Shown in pieces: positions 19,024-28,485 of a stretch of DNA of 64,000 bases. Under the pieces are notes generated by a model. The model did not search any database. It was not told the origin of the DNA and saw nothing but the letters and a program-made list of their open reading frames with translations. How positions within the stretch are numbered: position 1 is the stretch's first letter; each line of letters starts with the position of its first letter. The stretch spans positions 1,306,001 to 1,370,000 of the forward strand of contig NZ_CP023777.1 of assembly GCF_002557795.1 (NCBI RefSeq), written 5' to 3'. The translations under genes and the position numbers were made by a program. This stretch comes from Chitinophaga caeni. Lineage in GTDB: Bacteria; Bacteroidota; Bacteroidia; Chitinophagales; Chitinophagaceae.

Positions 19024-20391
19024 ATGTTCAGCAGGAAAATTTCAAGAATCTTATTAGCAACTGCGGCCACCGTTATGGCCGGTTGTGCAGGAAGCCACAA
19101 AACACAGCAATCTGGCAGCAAGGGACTATCCGGCCTGAAAGGAATAGAGAACGTTAAACATGTTGTGGTAATTTACATGGAAAACCACAGCTTTGATAAT
19201 CTCTACGGCCAATTTGAAGGTGCGGAAGGTTTGGCTAATGCTTCGAAAGAATCGGTAACGCAAGTCGACAGGAAAGGTGCGCCTTATAAGTTTCTCCCGC
19301 CGGTGCCACGTTCCAGCGAGTTTCCGACCAACATCCCGAATAATTATTTCAACATCGACCAATACATTTCTTCCGATAAAGAAACGCCGGATGTAGTGCA
19401 CCGCTATTACCAAGAGCAAGCACAGATCAACAACGGTAAAATGAATAAATTTGCCGCGTATAACAGTACTGCCGGTTTTGCCATGGGATATTATAAAACC
19501 TCCTTATTGCCTCTATATCCCGTTGCAAAAGAATTTACGCTATGCGATCATTTTTTTCATAGCGCTTTCGGTAGTTCCTTCTTAAATCATCAATGGCTCA
19601 TCGCGGCGGCTACACCTTATTTTGAAAATGCTCCCAAAGAAATGAGAGCTGTATTGGATGAGAACGGTAAATATAAAAGAGATGGCTCCGTAACTCCCGA
19701 TGGCTACGCTGTAAATACGGTTTATTCCGTGAATCAGCCGCATCCGTCCGGCGCTAGAAAATCTCACCTGGTTCCCAATCAGACGAATCCAACAATCGGG
19801 GATCGCCTGAGTGAGAAGAACATTTCCTGGGCTTGGTATTCTGGTGGATGGGATGATGCGATGGCCGACAATGCAGATGAATTTTTCCAATACCATCACC
19901 AGCCGTTTATATATTTTAAAAATTTTGCCGACGGAACCGCTGCTAAAAAGGAACATCTGAAAGATGAGAAGGATTTTTTGAAAGCCGCGGAAGAAGGCAC
20001 TTTGCCTGCCGTTTCTTTTGTTAAACCATTGGGTTTCCAGAATGAACACCCCGGCTACTCGAATGTTATTACGGGTGAAAATCATGCCTTGGAACTGATC
20101 AACGCCGTGCGTAATGGCCCTAACTGGAAAGATGCCGTTGTAATTCTTACGTATGATGAAAACGGTGGTTTTTGGGATCACGTAGCTCCGCCGGTAATTG
20201 ACAAATGGGGGCCCGGAAGCCGTATTCCGGCTATCATTATCTCTCCCTTTGCCAAGAAAGGTTACGTGGATCATACGCAATATGAAACTGTGAGTATCCT
20301 GGCTTTTATCGAAAAACGTTGGGGATTGAGACCTCTGAATAGCAGGGATGGAAATGCCAATCCATTGCAAGGGGCTTTCGAGTTTAAATAA
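19024..20391 (+). CDS. Phosphoesterase (AcpA / phospholipase C family), lipoprotein
   Basis: 455 residues. N-terminal lipoprotein signal with Lipobox-like VMAGC (Cys about 21). The family motifs are clear: HVVVIYMENHSFDNLYG near residue 45, GENHALELINAVRNG, and TYDENGGFWDHVAPP near residue 380. These provide the catalytic/metal residues of PF04185 hydrolases, which remove phosphate or phosphoryl head groups. Substrate unknown. Start ATG (19024) follows shortly after the MITE, and the next gene begins 19 bp after its stop. The pair forms an operon with a di-heme peroxidase. Confidence 0.9.
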   Translation: MFSRKISRILLATAATVMAGCAGSHKTQQSGSKGLSGLKGIENVKHVVVIYMENHSFDNLYGQFEGAEGLANASKESVTQVDRKGAPYKFLPPVPRSSEFPTNIPNNYFNIDQYISSDKETPDVVHRYYQEQAQINNGKMNKFAAYNSTAGFAMGYYKTSLLPLYPVAKEFTLCDHFFHSAFGSSFLNHQWLIAAATPYFENAPKEMRAVLDENGKYKRDGSVTPDGYAVNTVYSVNQPHPSGARKSHLVPNQTNPTIGDRLSEKNISWAWYSGGWDDAMADNADEFFQYHHQPFIYFKNFADGTAAKKEHLKDEKDFLKAAEEGTLPAVSFVKPLGFQNEHPGYSNVITGENHALELINAVRNGPNWKDAVVILTYDENGGFWDHVAPPVIDKWGPGSRIPAIIISPFAKKGYVDHTQYETVSILAFIEKRWGLRPLNSRDGNANPLQGAFEFK

Positions 20392-20409
20392 AATAATTAT
20401 ATCTATACA

Positions 20410-22224
20410 GTGAAGTACGTTAGGATAGCAATAGTATTCGTGTCGATGCTAGGGATGGTTTGGTTGCTATCCTCCTTCGGGAGAAATAAAAACGGGTCCG
20501 CAGAAAGGGAGATCACAAGTTTGATCTGTGGAAATATTGATGTGTTCACAGGTTTTATCAAGGATTCGTTGCAACCCGCGATTCAATCCGGTAATGAGCA
20601 AATGCTGCAATCTTCCTTTTTGAATGCTAGGAAGTATTATAAAAAGATAGAGTGGGCAACGGAGTACTTTGCTTTCACCTCCGCGAAATTTATCAATGGT
20701 GCACCCAAAGCGGAAGCAGAACTTACCGGCAGGATGATACAACGACCTACAGGATTACAGGTAATGGAAGAATATATCTTTCCTGATTTCGATACTACTT
20801 CCCGCGAGATTTTACTCCAACAATCGGGCATTATACTTGAAAAATTATCAGTATTTAAAACCTATTTCTCGGGTATCCCCCTGGCCGCTTGGCAAATAAT
20901 AGATGGGGCTAAGCAGGAAGTTTTCAGGATAGAAACCCTGGGAATTACAGGTTATGATAATCCCCTCAGCAAAAATAGCATGGAAGAGTGCGCCACTGCG
21001 CTGCAAGCGCTGGTTCCGGTATTAAAATACTATTCCGCCGGGCAGGATAATGTTCTCGGGCTGTTGCAGGAAAATATCTCGTTCTTACGCTCGGCTACCG
21101 ATTTTAATAGTTTCGACCGGGCCAGGTATATCCGGGAGTTTGCCAACCCTTTATCTACGGCGATAGAACAATTGAGAAGAGGGTTGGATTTCCAGGGATA
21201 TCATTATAATCGGTTGCTCAAACAGGATGCGTTCACTTTATTCGATATCAATGCTTTCGATGCGGATGCTTATTCGCCTTTCTTGGAGCAGGAACATAAA
21301 CGGGAAAAAGCGGAACTGGGTAAAGCGCTTTTCAGGGATCCCGCTTTTTCTGCTAACAGGAGCATCAGTTGTGCATCCTGCCATCAACCGGAAAAATCGT
21401 TCGCAGAAAATCTTCCCAAACATCCTGATGTAAGTGGTACCGGTTTGATCGATAGGAACGTTCCTTCCTTGTTGAATGCCGCATTGCAGCCCCAGTTATT
21501 TTATGATCAACGGGCGGAAACCCTGGAAGACCAGGTAAGCGATGTGGTGCATAATCCGAAAGAAATGGGAGGATCGATCCGGCTTGCGTTAAAACATTTC
21601 GGGGAAACGGGTAAATACCAACAACTGTTCGCCGCGGCATTTCCAGGTATGGTTAAACCCGATTCTGCTGCTATTACCGAAGCATTAGCCGCTTACGTTA
21701 GGAGCCTTGTAAAGCTGGACAGCCGTTTTGATGAATATATGCAGGGAAAAGACGGCGCCTTATCAAAAAGTGAGGTCAACGGCTTCAACCTGTTCATGGG
21801 CAAAGCGAATTGTGGCAGTTGTCACTTTATGCCCTTATTTAATGGTGTGCTGCCCCCGAAATACATTACCCAGGATGCTGAAATAATCGGTGTCCCGGTA
21901 AAAAAGGGTAGCAAGGCGATAGACCCCGACAGGGGACTGTTTAACTACCTGCTTGGGTATCGATATTTTGATAGTAGCCGGTTATCAGAATTTGATCATG
22001 CCTTTAAAACCGTGACCGTCAGAAACGTTACGAAAACGGCGCCGTATATGCACAATGGCGTGTATGAAACATTGGATGATGTCATGGATTTTTATAATGA
22101 AGGAGGTGGTACCGGCAATGGTTTAGTATTATCGAACCAAAGCCTGAGCGAACAAAAGCTTGCACTCAGCCCCGAAGAAATTCAAGATATCATAGCCTTT
22201 ATGAAATCTTTGGACAGTAAATAA
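20410..22224 (+). CDS. Di-heme cytochrome c peroxidase (MauG/CcpA type) with helical N-terminal domain
   Basis: 604 residues, GTG start, N-terminal membrane/signal segment (IAIVFVSMLGMVWLLSSF). Residues ~30-270 are helical and resemble imelysin-like domains, though no motif is certain. The C-terminal 330 residues carry two c-type heme motifs: CASCH (Cys ~321) and CGSCH (Cys ~468), plus NVTKTAPYMHNGVYETLDDVMDFYNEG, the typical CCP ending with a distal-heme Met/His context. It should act in the periplasm on H2O2 or another substrate. It directly follows the phosphoesterase gene (19 bp), so co-expression is likely. It is convergent with the beta-helix gene, only 8 bp away. Confidence 0.88.
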   Translation: MKYVRIAIVFVSMLGMVWLLSSFGRNKNGSAEREITSLICGNIDVFTGFIKDSLQPAIQSGNEQMLQSSFLNARKYYKKIEWATEYFAFTSAKFINGAPKAEAELTGRMIQRPTGLQVMEEYIFPDFDTTSREILLQQSGIILEKLSVFKTYFSGIPLAAWQIIDGAKQEVFRIETLGITGYDNPLSKNSMEECATALQALVPVLKYYSAGQDNVLGLLQENISFLRSATDFNSFDRARYIREFANPLSTAIEQLRRGLDFQGYHYNRLLKQDAFTLFDINAFDADAYSPFLEQEHKREKAELGKALFRDPAFSANRSISCASCHQPEKSFAENLPKHPDVSGTGLIDRNVPSLLNAALQPQLFYDQRAETLEDQVSDVVHNPKEMGGSIRLALKHFGETGKYQQLFAAAFPGMVKPDSAAITEALAAYVRSLVKLDSRFDEYMQGKDGALSKSEVNGFNLFMGKANCGSCHFMPLFNGVLPPKYITQDAEIIGVPVKKGSKAIDPDRGLFNYLLGYRYFDSSRLSEFDHAFKTVTVRNVTKTAPYMHNGVYETLDDVMDFYNEGGGTGNGLVLSNQSLSEQKLALSPEEIQDIIAFMKSLDSK

Positions 22225-22232
22225 CACGCGGT

Positions 22233-24581
22233 TTAATTTGTAACCAAAATTTCTTTTTGGTCTCTCCACACGGTGAATTGATGATGGCCCTTCCATCGAT
22301 GTTTCCTTTCGATCATCAAGAGGTCTTCAACATTTTGTACAGGTTCATGGTCGAGTTTCAGGATAACATCGTTTACCTGTAATGTTTTGTAATTGCCATT
22401 CTGTTGGGGCGCTTTTATAATTAATACGCCGTTCATATCTGCTAAGCCCGTGGCAGACTGTTCCCCGAGCGTAGTAATATTCTTAATTTGATACTTGCCC
22501 CAATGAATAACCTTTTGTTTATCCTCGACTTCTTGAGAAATGAGCAGCGGAGTTGAAGGCTTTAGTGCCAAATTCTTTAAAAACGTTTTTGTAACGCCGA
22601 ATTGCTGCATCGGTATATTGCTGAACTTGCCTTTTGCCGCATCAATATTTGTGATTGTATAGTCCAATTCAGCGGGTGCTTTGAACCTCAATGCTGCAAA
22701 AACCGAGTGGTTATCTATTCCCAGCGCTTGATTTTTTTGTAAACTTTTCTCGGTTATAAAAACATTATTATCTACCTGATCGCCAAAGTCGGCCACTTGT
22801 ATCGGGCTGAATGCGGTCATCAAGACATTGTTTTGTACCGTGTCTTCGGAATGTTTAAACCATACATGCGGATGTAGGGAATTATTAACAAGTATATTGT
22901 TCCGAACCTTTCTATGGAATCCTTCACGGAGCTTAATGCCGCCGCTTAGGCAGAGGTTGTTGTAAATATTATAGTTTGAAGAGCCGTCATCAAGATCAAT
23001 GTCCCAACCATGTTCGCATTGGAAGCGGTTATCGTGAATTTTGGTAACCTGGTATGCATCCAGCAATATTAAACCCGGTTCGGCAGCGACCAAGGCATTC
23101 ATTTTGGCGCGGTTCGCTTGCCAATAACGATCCCTGCCCCAAGAGTTGAAGGCACCGTGATCGGAAGTTTCCAACACGGTGTTAAATACATCGTTATAAG
23201 CAATGTCATGACCACCAAAAGCCCCGTCACCAATGTTAATACCGGCTCTCGGAACATCATAGATACTATTGTGTAATACGCTGATACGGGAAGCAATTTG
23301 TATCTGCACTCCCGCCGATTGTTTTTCTATTAAGCCGATATCATGGATTAAATTACCGGAGGCAATGCAATCAACGGGATAATTGTCATTTTTAGGACCC
23401 GGTGTCCGGTTAATCAATGAGCTGTTGACCGTATCACCGTAATTATATAAAGGATTATATACCGCATCCGGACCGCCGACAAACAAGATAGCCGATGCGC
23501 CTAATTTTTCTAACAGGTTATCTTTAATAACAACATTTTTATTCTTATAACTGACGAAGATGCCATTTCCGCCCAACATGCTGAAAGCGTTATTAGCGAT
23601 CAATACATTTTGGGTATGGGAAATGTAAATGGCTGCCTGCCGGTATACCTTCCAATCACTTCTCATCAACGGTTCTTCCGTTTTCATGAAAGTTGGAACG
23701 GTATGTTTGAATTGAATACCTTCAATATGAATATTGCTAAGCGGCTGCGCCCCTGTTCCTTCGAGATGTAAGCAGCTTTCCAAATGCCCGGCGATGAAAT
23801 GGATGTTATGGATATTTTCGCCCTGCTTCGGGATGTAATAAAGCATGCTTTCATTTTTATCAAAAAACCATTCACCCGGTACATCCAGCTCCTCTTTGAT
23901 GTTTTCAACATAACGGAACAACGGATGCGGTTTGCTGGGGCGATTATTTTGCCATCCGCCGATCATGGAAACCGAGGTGTCGGTAACTTTACCTGTTATT
24001 TCGAAATGCATACCGCCCCACCTTCCTGAATGTAAAGCATGCAAATAAGCACCGCCGGGGTCTTTCCATGTTTTTATCTTTTGTGAAGAAAGGGCATCTT
24101 TATCATATCCACCGAAGGGCAATATGCCCGCTTGATAGTTGGGATATCTTGCAAGGGTCAATAAACTATCATTACCATAAAGACTGGGTATTTCGGTTAT
24201 TCCTTGTTTTATTGCCGCTTTCCATATGCCGTCACGGTACAATTCCCAGGTTAATTGTAGGGGAATGCCCGCACTTAAAGTTGCTCGTCCTTCATGCTCG
24301 GCTTTAATTGTTATTCCCTGTGCCCTATTATCTATCGTGATGGCCTTATCCAGGTAATAAGTTCCATCTTTCAGAATGATTGTTACCCCGTGATCATATC
24401 GTCCCTGCCCCGGTGCTTTGACCCGTTCTAACGCGGCGGTAATACTTTGTAAAGGATGATACATATCTCCTTTTTGATGATCATTTCCGGTGGGAGAAAT
24501 ATATATTTTATGTTCCTGGGCCAATAAGCCGGCAGAAAAAAATGAAATGAATATGAGTAGCAAAGGAGTCTTACGCATCAT
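22233..24581 (-). CDS. Secreted right-handed parallel beta-helix protein
   Basis: 782 residues. Signal peptide (LLLIFISFFSAGLLAQ) followed by the usual pectate-lyase-like start IYISPTGNDHQKGDMYHPLQSITAALERVK. Beta-helix rungs run through about 110-620 (repeats of the NVLIANNAF, NVVIKDNLLEKLGAS, ISVLHNSIYDVPR, NNVFI type). The C-terminal 80 residues (VNDVILKLDHEPVQNVEDLLMIERKHRWKG) look like a PDZ-like module. Likely a polysaccharide-active or binding protein; catalytic residues are not identifiable. It is convergent with the peroxidase gene. Start ATG is 24579-24581. Confidence 0.85.
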   Translation of the reverse strand: MMRKTPLLLIFISFFSAGLLAQEHKIYISPTGNDHQKGDMYHPLQSITAALERVKAPGQGRYDHGVTIILKDGTYYLDKAITIDNRAQGITIKAEHEGRATLSAGIPLQLTWELYRDGIWKAAIKQGITEIPSLYGNDSLLTLARYPNYQAGILPFGGYDKDALSSQKIKTWKDPGGAYLHALHSGRWGGMHFEITGKVTDTSVSMIGGWQNNRPSKPHPLFRYVENIKEELDVPGEWFFDKNESMLYYIPKQGENIHNIHFIAGHLESCLHLEGTGAQPLSNIHIEGIQFKHTVPTFMKTEEPLMRSDWKVYRQAAIYISHTQNVLIANNAFSMLGGNGIFVSYKNKNVVIKDNLLEKLGASAILFVGGPDAVYNPLYNYGDTVNSSLINRTPGPKNDNYPVDCIASGNLIHDIGLIEKQSAGVQIQIASRISVLHNSIYDVPRAGINIGDGAFGGHDIAYNDVFNTVLETSDHGAFNSWGRDRYWQANRAKMNALVAAEPGLILLDAYQVTKIHDNRFQCEHGWDIDLDDGSSNYNIYNNLCLSGGIKLREGFHRKVRNNILVNNSLHPHVWFKHSEDTVQNNVLMTAFSPIQVADFGDQVDNNVFITEKSLQKNQALGIDNHSVFAALRFKAPAELDYTITNIDAAKGKFSNIPMQQFGVTKTFLKNLALKPSTPLLISQEVEDKQKVIHWGKYQIKNITTLGEQSATGLADMNGVLIIKAPQQNGNYKTLQVNDVILKLDHEPVQNVEDLLMIERKHRWKGHHQFTVWRDQKEILVTN

Positions 24582-24789
24582 GGTAGCATATTATGCATGT
24601 TTACAATGGGATCAATAACCGTTCATCGACCGGTAATCAATATTAATGTTTGGTAGTTTATTCTCCAAAGGAAGTGGTCATTTCGGTAATTTGCTACTAC
24701 AGATTCTTAAAAAAGTATCTTAGGGGGGATAACTATTTTGACTTTTGTGATAAAGAAATATCGACAAGAGCCAGTTAGAAATTAAAATA

Positions 24790-25059
24790 TAAACTAGTAG
24801 GCATGTTGCCGAAGGGTTTTCTCCAATGGCAGTTAGTGTACTATTACTAGCGCAAATGGGTAGCGGGAAAAATTTTCGATATGAAAAATTAGGCAGTAAT
24901 GTCCGAGTCAGCGATGGTCAAAAGTCCCGTGCGACATTGGGTATTGTGAATAGCCAGAAAGTTCGCTGAGGTAATAATCGCTCTTATAAAGCTATGATGG
25001 CAAAAGAAAGTAAAAGGAATCAAACGCTATGTGCCGGTGGATAAAAGCAGTTTTTTGAA
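24790..25059 (+). pseudogene. Decayed IS5-family (IS427-like) transposase remnant
   Basis: Fragments read in shifting frames: LPKGF-QWQL at the start, then LGIV-SQ-VR followed by TGA and GNNRS (intact relatives read LGIVDSQSVRWGNNRS), then KVKGIKRYVPVDKSSFL, matching the intact family block KVKGIKRHVVVDKNGFL. Stops and frameshifts interrupt it, so it is inactive. It is cut on its right by the IS256 element, whose left copy of the 8-bp target duplication begins at 25060. Confidence 0.75.
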
Positions 25060-25093
25060 CTTTTGGAGTGAGTGTAAATTAAACTGTGTCAAG

Positions 25094-25135
25094 GTCCCTG
25101 GCTTAGAGCCGCCTGCAGGCGGCTCTAAGCCAGGG
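25094..25135. repeat. 42-bp perfect palindrome inside IS256 copy 1
   Basis: Loopless palindrome centred on CCTGCAGG (25114/25115), arms TCCCTGGCTTAGAGCCGCC. It lies between the left inverted repeat and the transposase stop. The other IS256 copy (36176-37491) has no such sequence, and the two elements differ in length by exactly 42 bp. Confidence 0.92.
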
Positions 25136-25143
25136 AAAAATTT

Positions 25144-26363
25144 TTAAATATCGAGCTGCACCCGGTTGCCAAAGATTATCGATAACTGCGATACCGTGAT
25201 GCCCCAGTTTTGTAGTGGCTGCGTCCATTTCTTCTCTATATTCCGGGTTGCCAGGTAGATCAACTTCAACAGCGCTATATCGCTCGTAAAGGCCCCTTTG
25301 CTCTTCGTTACTTTGCGCACCTGCCGGTGGAAGCCTTCAATCGTGTTGGTCGTGTAGATCAGCTTGCGAATGGCGGGCGGATATTCAAAATAGGCACTCA
25401 GCTTGTCCCAGTTATTACGCCAGGAAATTGTTACCACCGGATATTTCTTGCCCCATTTTCCTTCCAGTGCATCCAGTTTATCCTCCGCCTGCTGCTTGCT
25501 CACTGCCTGGTAAACAGGCTTCAGATCATTCATAAAACCTTCTGGTCCTTGCTCGCTACATACTTCAGTGAGTTGCGGATCTGATGCACGATACAGCTCT
25601 GAACCACTGTTTGAGGGTATATCGTGCCAATAGCATCTGCAAGACCCTTCAGATTGTCTATGCACGCGATTAGTATATCCTCCACGCCCCGGTTCTGAAG
25701 ATCGGTCAGCACGCTCAGCCAGAAATTAGCGCCCTCGCTTTCACTAACATACATACCCAGTAATTCCTTGCGACCGTCTTTCTTTATTCCCAGGATATTA
25801 TACACGCACCGTGTTTGCACCTTGCCGTCTTCCTTCACCTTGTAGAACATCGCATCCAGCCATACAATGCGGTACAAAGACTCCAAGGGCCGGCTCTGCC
25901 ACTTCCTGACCATCGGCACTACTTTATCCGTAATAGCCGATAACGTTGTTGCCGATATCTCCGTATCGTACATATCCTCAATATGTGCCGAGATATCCCG
26001 GAAACTCATCCCCCGTCCATACATGCTGATGATCTTCTTCTCCAGGCTCTCTGCCAGTATCTTTTCCCGTTTACGTACGATTTGGGGATCAAAATGGCCG
26101 GACCGGTCACGGGGAGTGGAAAGCGCTATGGTGCCATCGGAAGTCTTTAACTGCTTGTTTGTCTTACCGTTCTTACGGTTCCCCTGCTGCCGCTCCTGTT
26201 CATTTACCTGATCCTCTATTTCCTCTTCCAGGGCGGCTTCCAGAAACTCCTTTAATAAAGGGGCAAACGCGCCGTCTTTGCCGAATAAGGATCTGCCGTT
26301 TCGTAGTTGGGAAAGTGTTTTTTGCTTCAGCGCTTCGTAATCGAATTTTTCTTTCTCCATCAT
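25144..26363 (-). pseudogene. IS256-family transposase, frameshifted
   Basis: Two open frames, 25530-26363 (N-terminal 277 residues) and 25144-25665 (C-terminal). Together they match the intact transposase at 36209-37429 along its length. The reading frame breaks in KDQK (GACCAGAAGG): the intact copy reads KDQKPFMADLKPVY, while here one base is missing between the AAG and TTTTATG. The frames meet near 25534-25545. DDE blocks are visible: IVWLDAMFYKV and ACIDNLKGLADAIG in the N-terminal piece, TTNTIEGFHRQVRK in the C-terminal piece. Programmed frameshifting is not usual for this family, and no heptamer slippery site is present, so I call it a pseudogene. Confidence 0.9.
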
Positions 26364-26607
26364 ATGTGTTTAAAGTTAAGAATTTCTCAATTTCTTAACC
26401 TTGACACACTTTATTTTACAGTCTCCTTTTGGAAGCAGATTATCTGCTATAAAGAATTTTTAATAAAATATATTTTAAATAAGCTCTTAATGTTTTTGAA
26501 TATTCGGCTAGGTAATTTTAAAAAAAACTTTTTTTTTACAAAAAAGAACTATATTACACATATAAACTTAAGATTGTATGTTTAACCTATTTTAACAACC
26601 TAACTAT

Positions 26608-27906
26608 ATGAAATGTATAAAATACATTGTTTTGTTGATTACATATGGTACTAGTTTCTTACACAGATTAAAGAGTTGGAATTTCTTCGTAATTAGTATT
26701 TGCTTCCTTTTTTATTCTTCCTGTAATATACATACCGAGCAACTTAATACTGAGGGCTTTAGCGACAGTCTGACTGTTTCTATTAATCTCAAAGATACTT
26801 CAATTAACACGACTGGAGAACTTTTTGACTCTATTGAATACATTTTTTTAGAATCAAGTACTGAAGAAAGTATATTTTCTAATATCGATAAAATTGAAAT
26901 AACTGATAATTATTATATAATACTTGACACGAGAACTAATAAACTTCTTTTTTTTAATAAAGATGGGAGATTTTCTCACAGTCTACCACAAGTTTTGGCA
27001 AATGGAGATTCGATATTTACTACATTAAGCGACTTTACTGTAAATGAAAATAAGGAAGAAATTTTGATTTATGATAGTGGAATAGCTTTTGATGGAGTTA
27101 TCAAAACTGATTTTCACGGCACTTATAAGTTGGCAAGTAGAACTCCAATGTCGTTTAATGAATTTGCTTTGGGTGAGGGTGGCATGTTTTATTACAAAAG
27201 GTATTCTTCAAAATATTATAAGAGTGTAGAAAGTAATAATGAGAATCATCTTTTATATTATGTTTCCGATTCAAGTAGTATAAAGTATTTATATTTTTCT
27301 TACGATTCAAAGATTATCAATGGAAGAGACATGTATGATTTAGATCATATGTTTACGCGGTCAGGCAATAAGGTATATTTCCAAAGGCCTTTTGATTATT
27401 CAGTGTATGAATTTAATATGAATGGGACTAAATCATTAAGGATTGATTTCCTTTTCCCCAATTATTCCAAATTTCCTGAAGATTTCCTGAGGAATAATAA
27501 ATACTTGGGTAATAGGATATCTGAATTTAAGGCTCCATCGAATAAACTTAAAATTTGGACAATATCTAGTTATCACAGGGTTTTAAATAGTATCATTTTT
27601 AACATAAATATTGTTGGCAGTAAAGATTTTTCTTTCTTATATAATCTTAAAAATAAAAAGTACTATAATATTGAGAATATTTACTCTTCTAGTATTTCGA
27701 ATTGGATGCCCTTTTTTGAAGATAGGATAATCGCTGCTGATAATAAATCGTATTACAGCTATATTACTCCCAAGCTAATGTTGCAAGCTTATAGGACTCT
27801 CGGTGATAGACATTTAAAAAATAGCCCTTTTATTTTGAAGAAAATAAAGGAATTAACCATTTTTAGTAACCCTATCCTAGTTAGACTCGAGCCAAGATCA
27901 AACTAG
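26608..27906 (+). CDS. 6-bladed beta-propeller lipoprotein
   Basis: 432 residues. The N-terminus has a hydrophobic segment ending SFVISICFLFYSSCN-like (NFFVISICFLFYSSC), a probable Lipobox with Cys ~39. The rest follows the 6-bladed beta-propeller pattern of Bacteroidota surface proteins: FDSIEYIFLESSTEES, IDKIEITDNYYIILDTRTNKLLFFNKDGRFSHSL, and later repeated DYSVYEFNMNG-type strands. Start of the AT-rich gene run; composition differs clearly from the flanking host genes. Function unknown; the family is often seen beside small secreted peptides and SusCD-like receptors. The next gene starts 83 bp downstream. Confidence 0.78.
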   Translation: MKCIKYIVLLITYGTSFLHRLKSWNFFVISICFLFYSSCNIHTEQLNTEGFSDSLTVSINLKDTSINTTGELFDSIEYIFLESSTEESIFSNIDKIEITDNYYIILDTRTNKLLFFNKDGRFSHSLPQVLANGDSIFTTLSDFTVNENKEEILIYDSGIAFDGVIKTDFHGTYKLASRTPMSFNEFALGEGGMFYYKRYSSKYYKSVESNNENHLLYYVSDSSSIKYLYFSYDSKIINGRDMYDLDHMFTRSGNKVYFQRPFDYSVYEFNMNGTKSLRIDFLFPNYSKFPEDFLRNNKYLGNRISEFKAPSNKLKIWTISSYHRVLNSIIFNINIVGSKDFSFLYNLKNKKYYNIENIYSSSISNWMPFFEDRIIAADNKSYYSYITPKLMLQAYRTLGDRHLKNSPFILKKIKELTIFSNPILVRLEPRSN

Positions 27907-27989
27907 CAAAATTGAAGGATTAGATTAAGAAATACACTTCTTGTATAACTTCTTAGCAAACGACCAATTTTAATCTCAAAACAAGAATT

Positions 27990-28430
27990 ATGAAGAAAAA
28001 TCGATATTTAATATTTACAATTTGCTTAACATTTATTGTTTTAGCGACATTGAACTTGACATCAAGTGCCGTAGCTCAAAGCGGTAGCACAGGAACTGGA
28101 ACCGGTACAGGAAGTTCGAGTTGTAGTACGACACAGGTTACAAATCAGGGGGCTGAAATCAATAAGACAACAGAGAAAGTGTCATGCGGTGAATGTACTT
28201 TGTATAGAATTAAAGCGGGTTGGAAGGAAGGAGAAGGTGTAGGGGCAAAGTATGAATCATATAAACAAACAGTTTATGCCACGGTACAAACGTGCAAATC
28301 TTCAGAGGATAAAACTCGCACATGTATTCTTGTAGCACTTGCAGGTAGCATAAACTGCCCTCCTCCACCTTCGGATTCTGATACAGGAACAGGAACGGGA
28401 ACGGGAACAGGAACGGGTACAGGGAATTAA
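27990..28430 (+). CDS. Small secreted Thr-Gly repeat protein with six cysteines
   Basis: 146 residues. Signal peptide about 1-30 (YLIFTICLTFIVLATLNL...SSAVAQ, cut after AVAQ). The mature protein has two Thr-Gly repeat stretches: TGTGTGTG (34-41 region) at the N-terminus and (TG) x8 at the C-terminus (132-145). Between them lie six Cys at 45, 66, 69, 102, 112 and 123, including CGEC, and a PPPP. Repeat DNA is hexanucleotide (ACAGGA/ACGGGA) in frame, 28383-28427. Thr/Ser-rich ends flanking a disulfide-rich core suggest an exported structural or signalling protein and a possible O-glycosylation acceptor. No known family recognised. Confidence 0.8.
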   Translation: MKKNRYLIFTICLTFIVLATLNLTSSAVAQSGSTGTGTGTGSSSCSTTQVTNQGAEINKTTEKVSCGECTLYRIKAGWKEGEGVGAKYESYKQTVYATVQTCKSSEDKTRTCILVALAGSINCPPPPSDSDTGTGTGTGTGTGTGN

Positions 28431-28485
28431 TTTTATTAAAATAAATTAAAAGGTCGTTTGCTATTATTACTATTATAAGAAGCCT

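Larger units (their letters stand above)
25068..26425 (-). mobile_element. IS256-family element, copy 1 (inactive)
   Basis: 1358 bp. Terminal inverted repeats of 27 bp: left starts GTGAGTGTAAATTAAACTG, right (reverse complement) starts GAGACTGTAAAATAAAGTG, four mismatches. The flanks carry the 8-bp target duplication CTTTTGGA (25060-25067 and 26426-26433). It is inserted next to the IS5 remnant. The transposase has a frameshift, so it is defective. Confidence 0.93.

Noticed and set aside
25534..25545. Programmed frameshift in IS256 copy 1
   Set aside because: IS256 transposases are normally single-frame, the paralogue is in one frame, and no slippery heptamer or downstream structure was seen; a 1-base deletion fits better.
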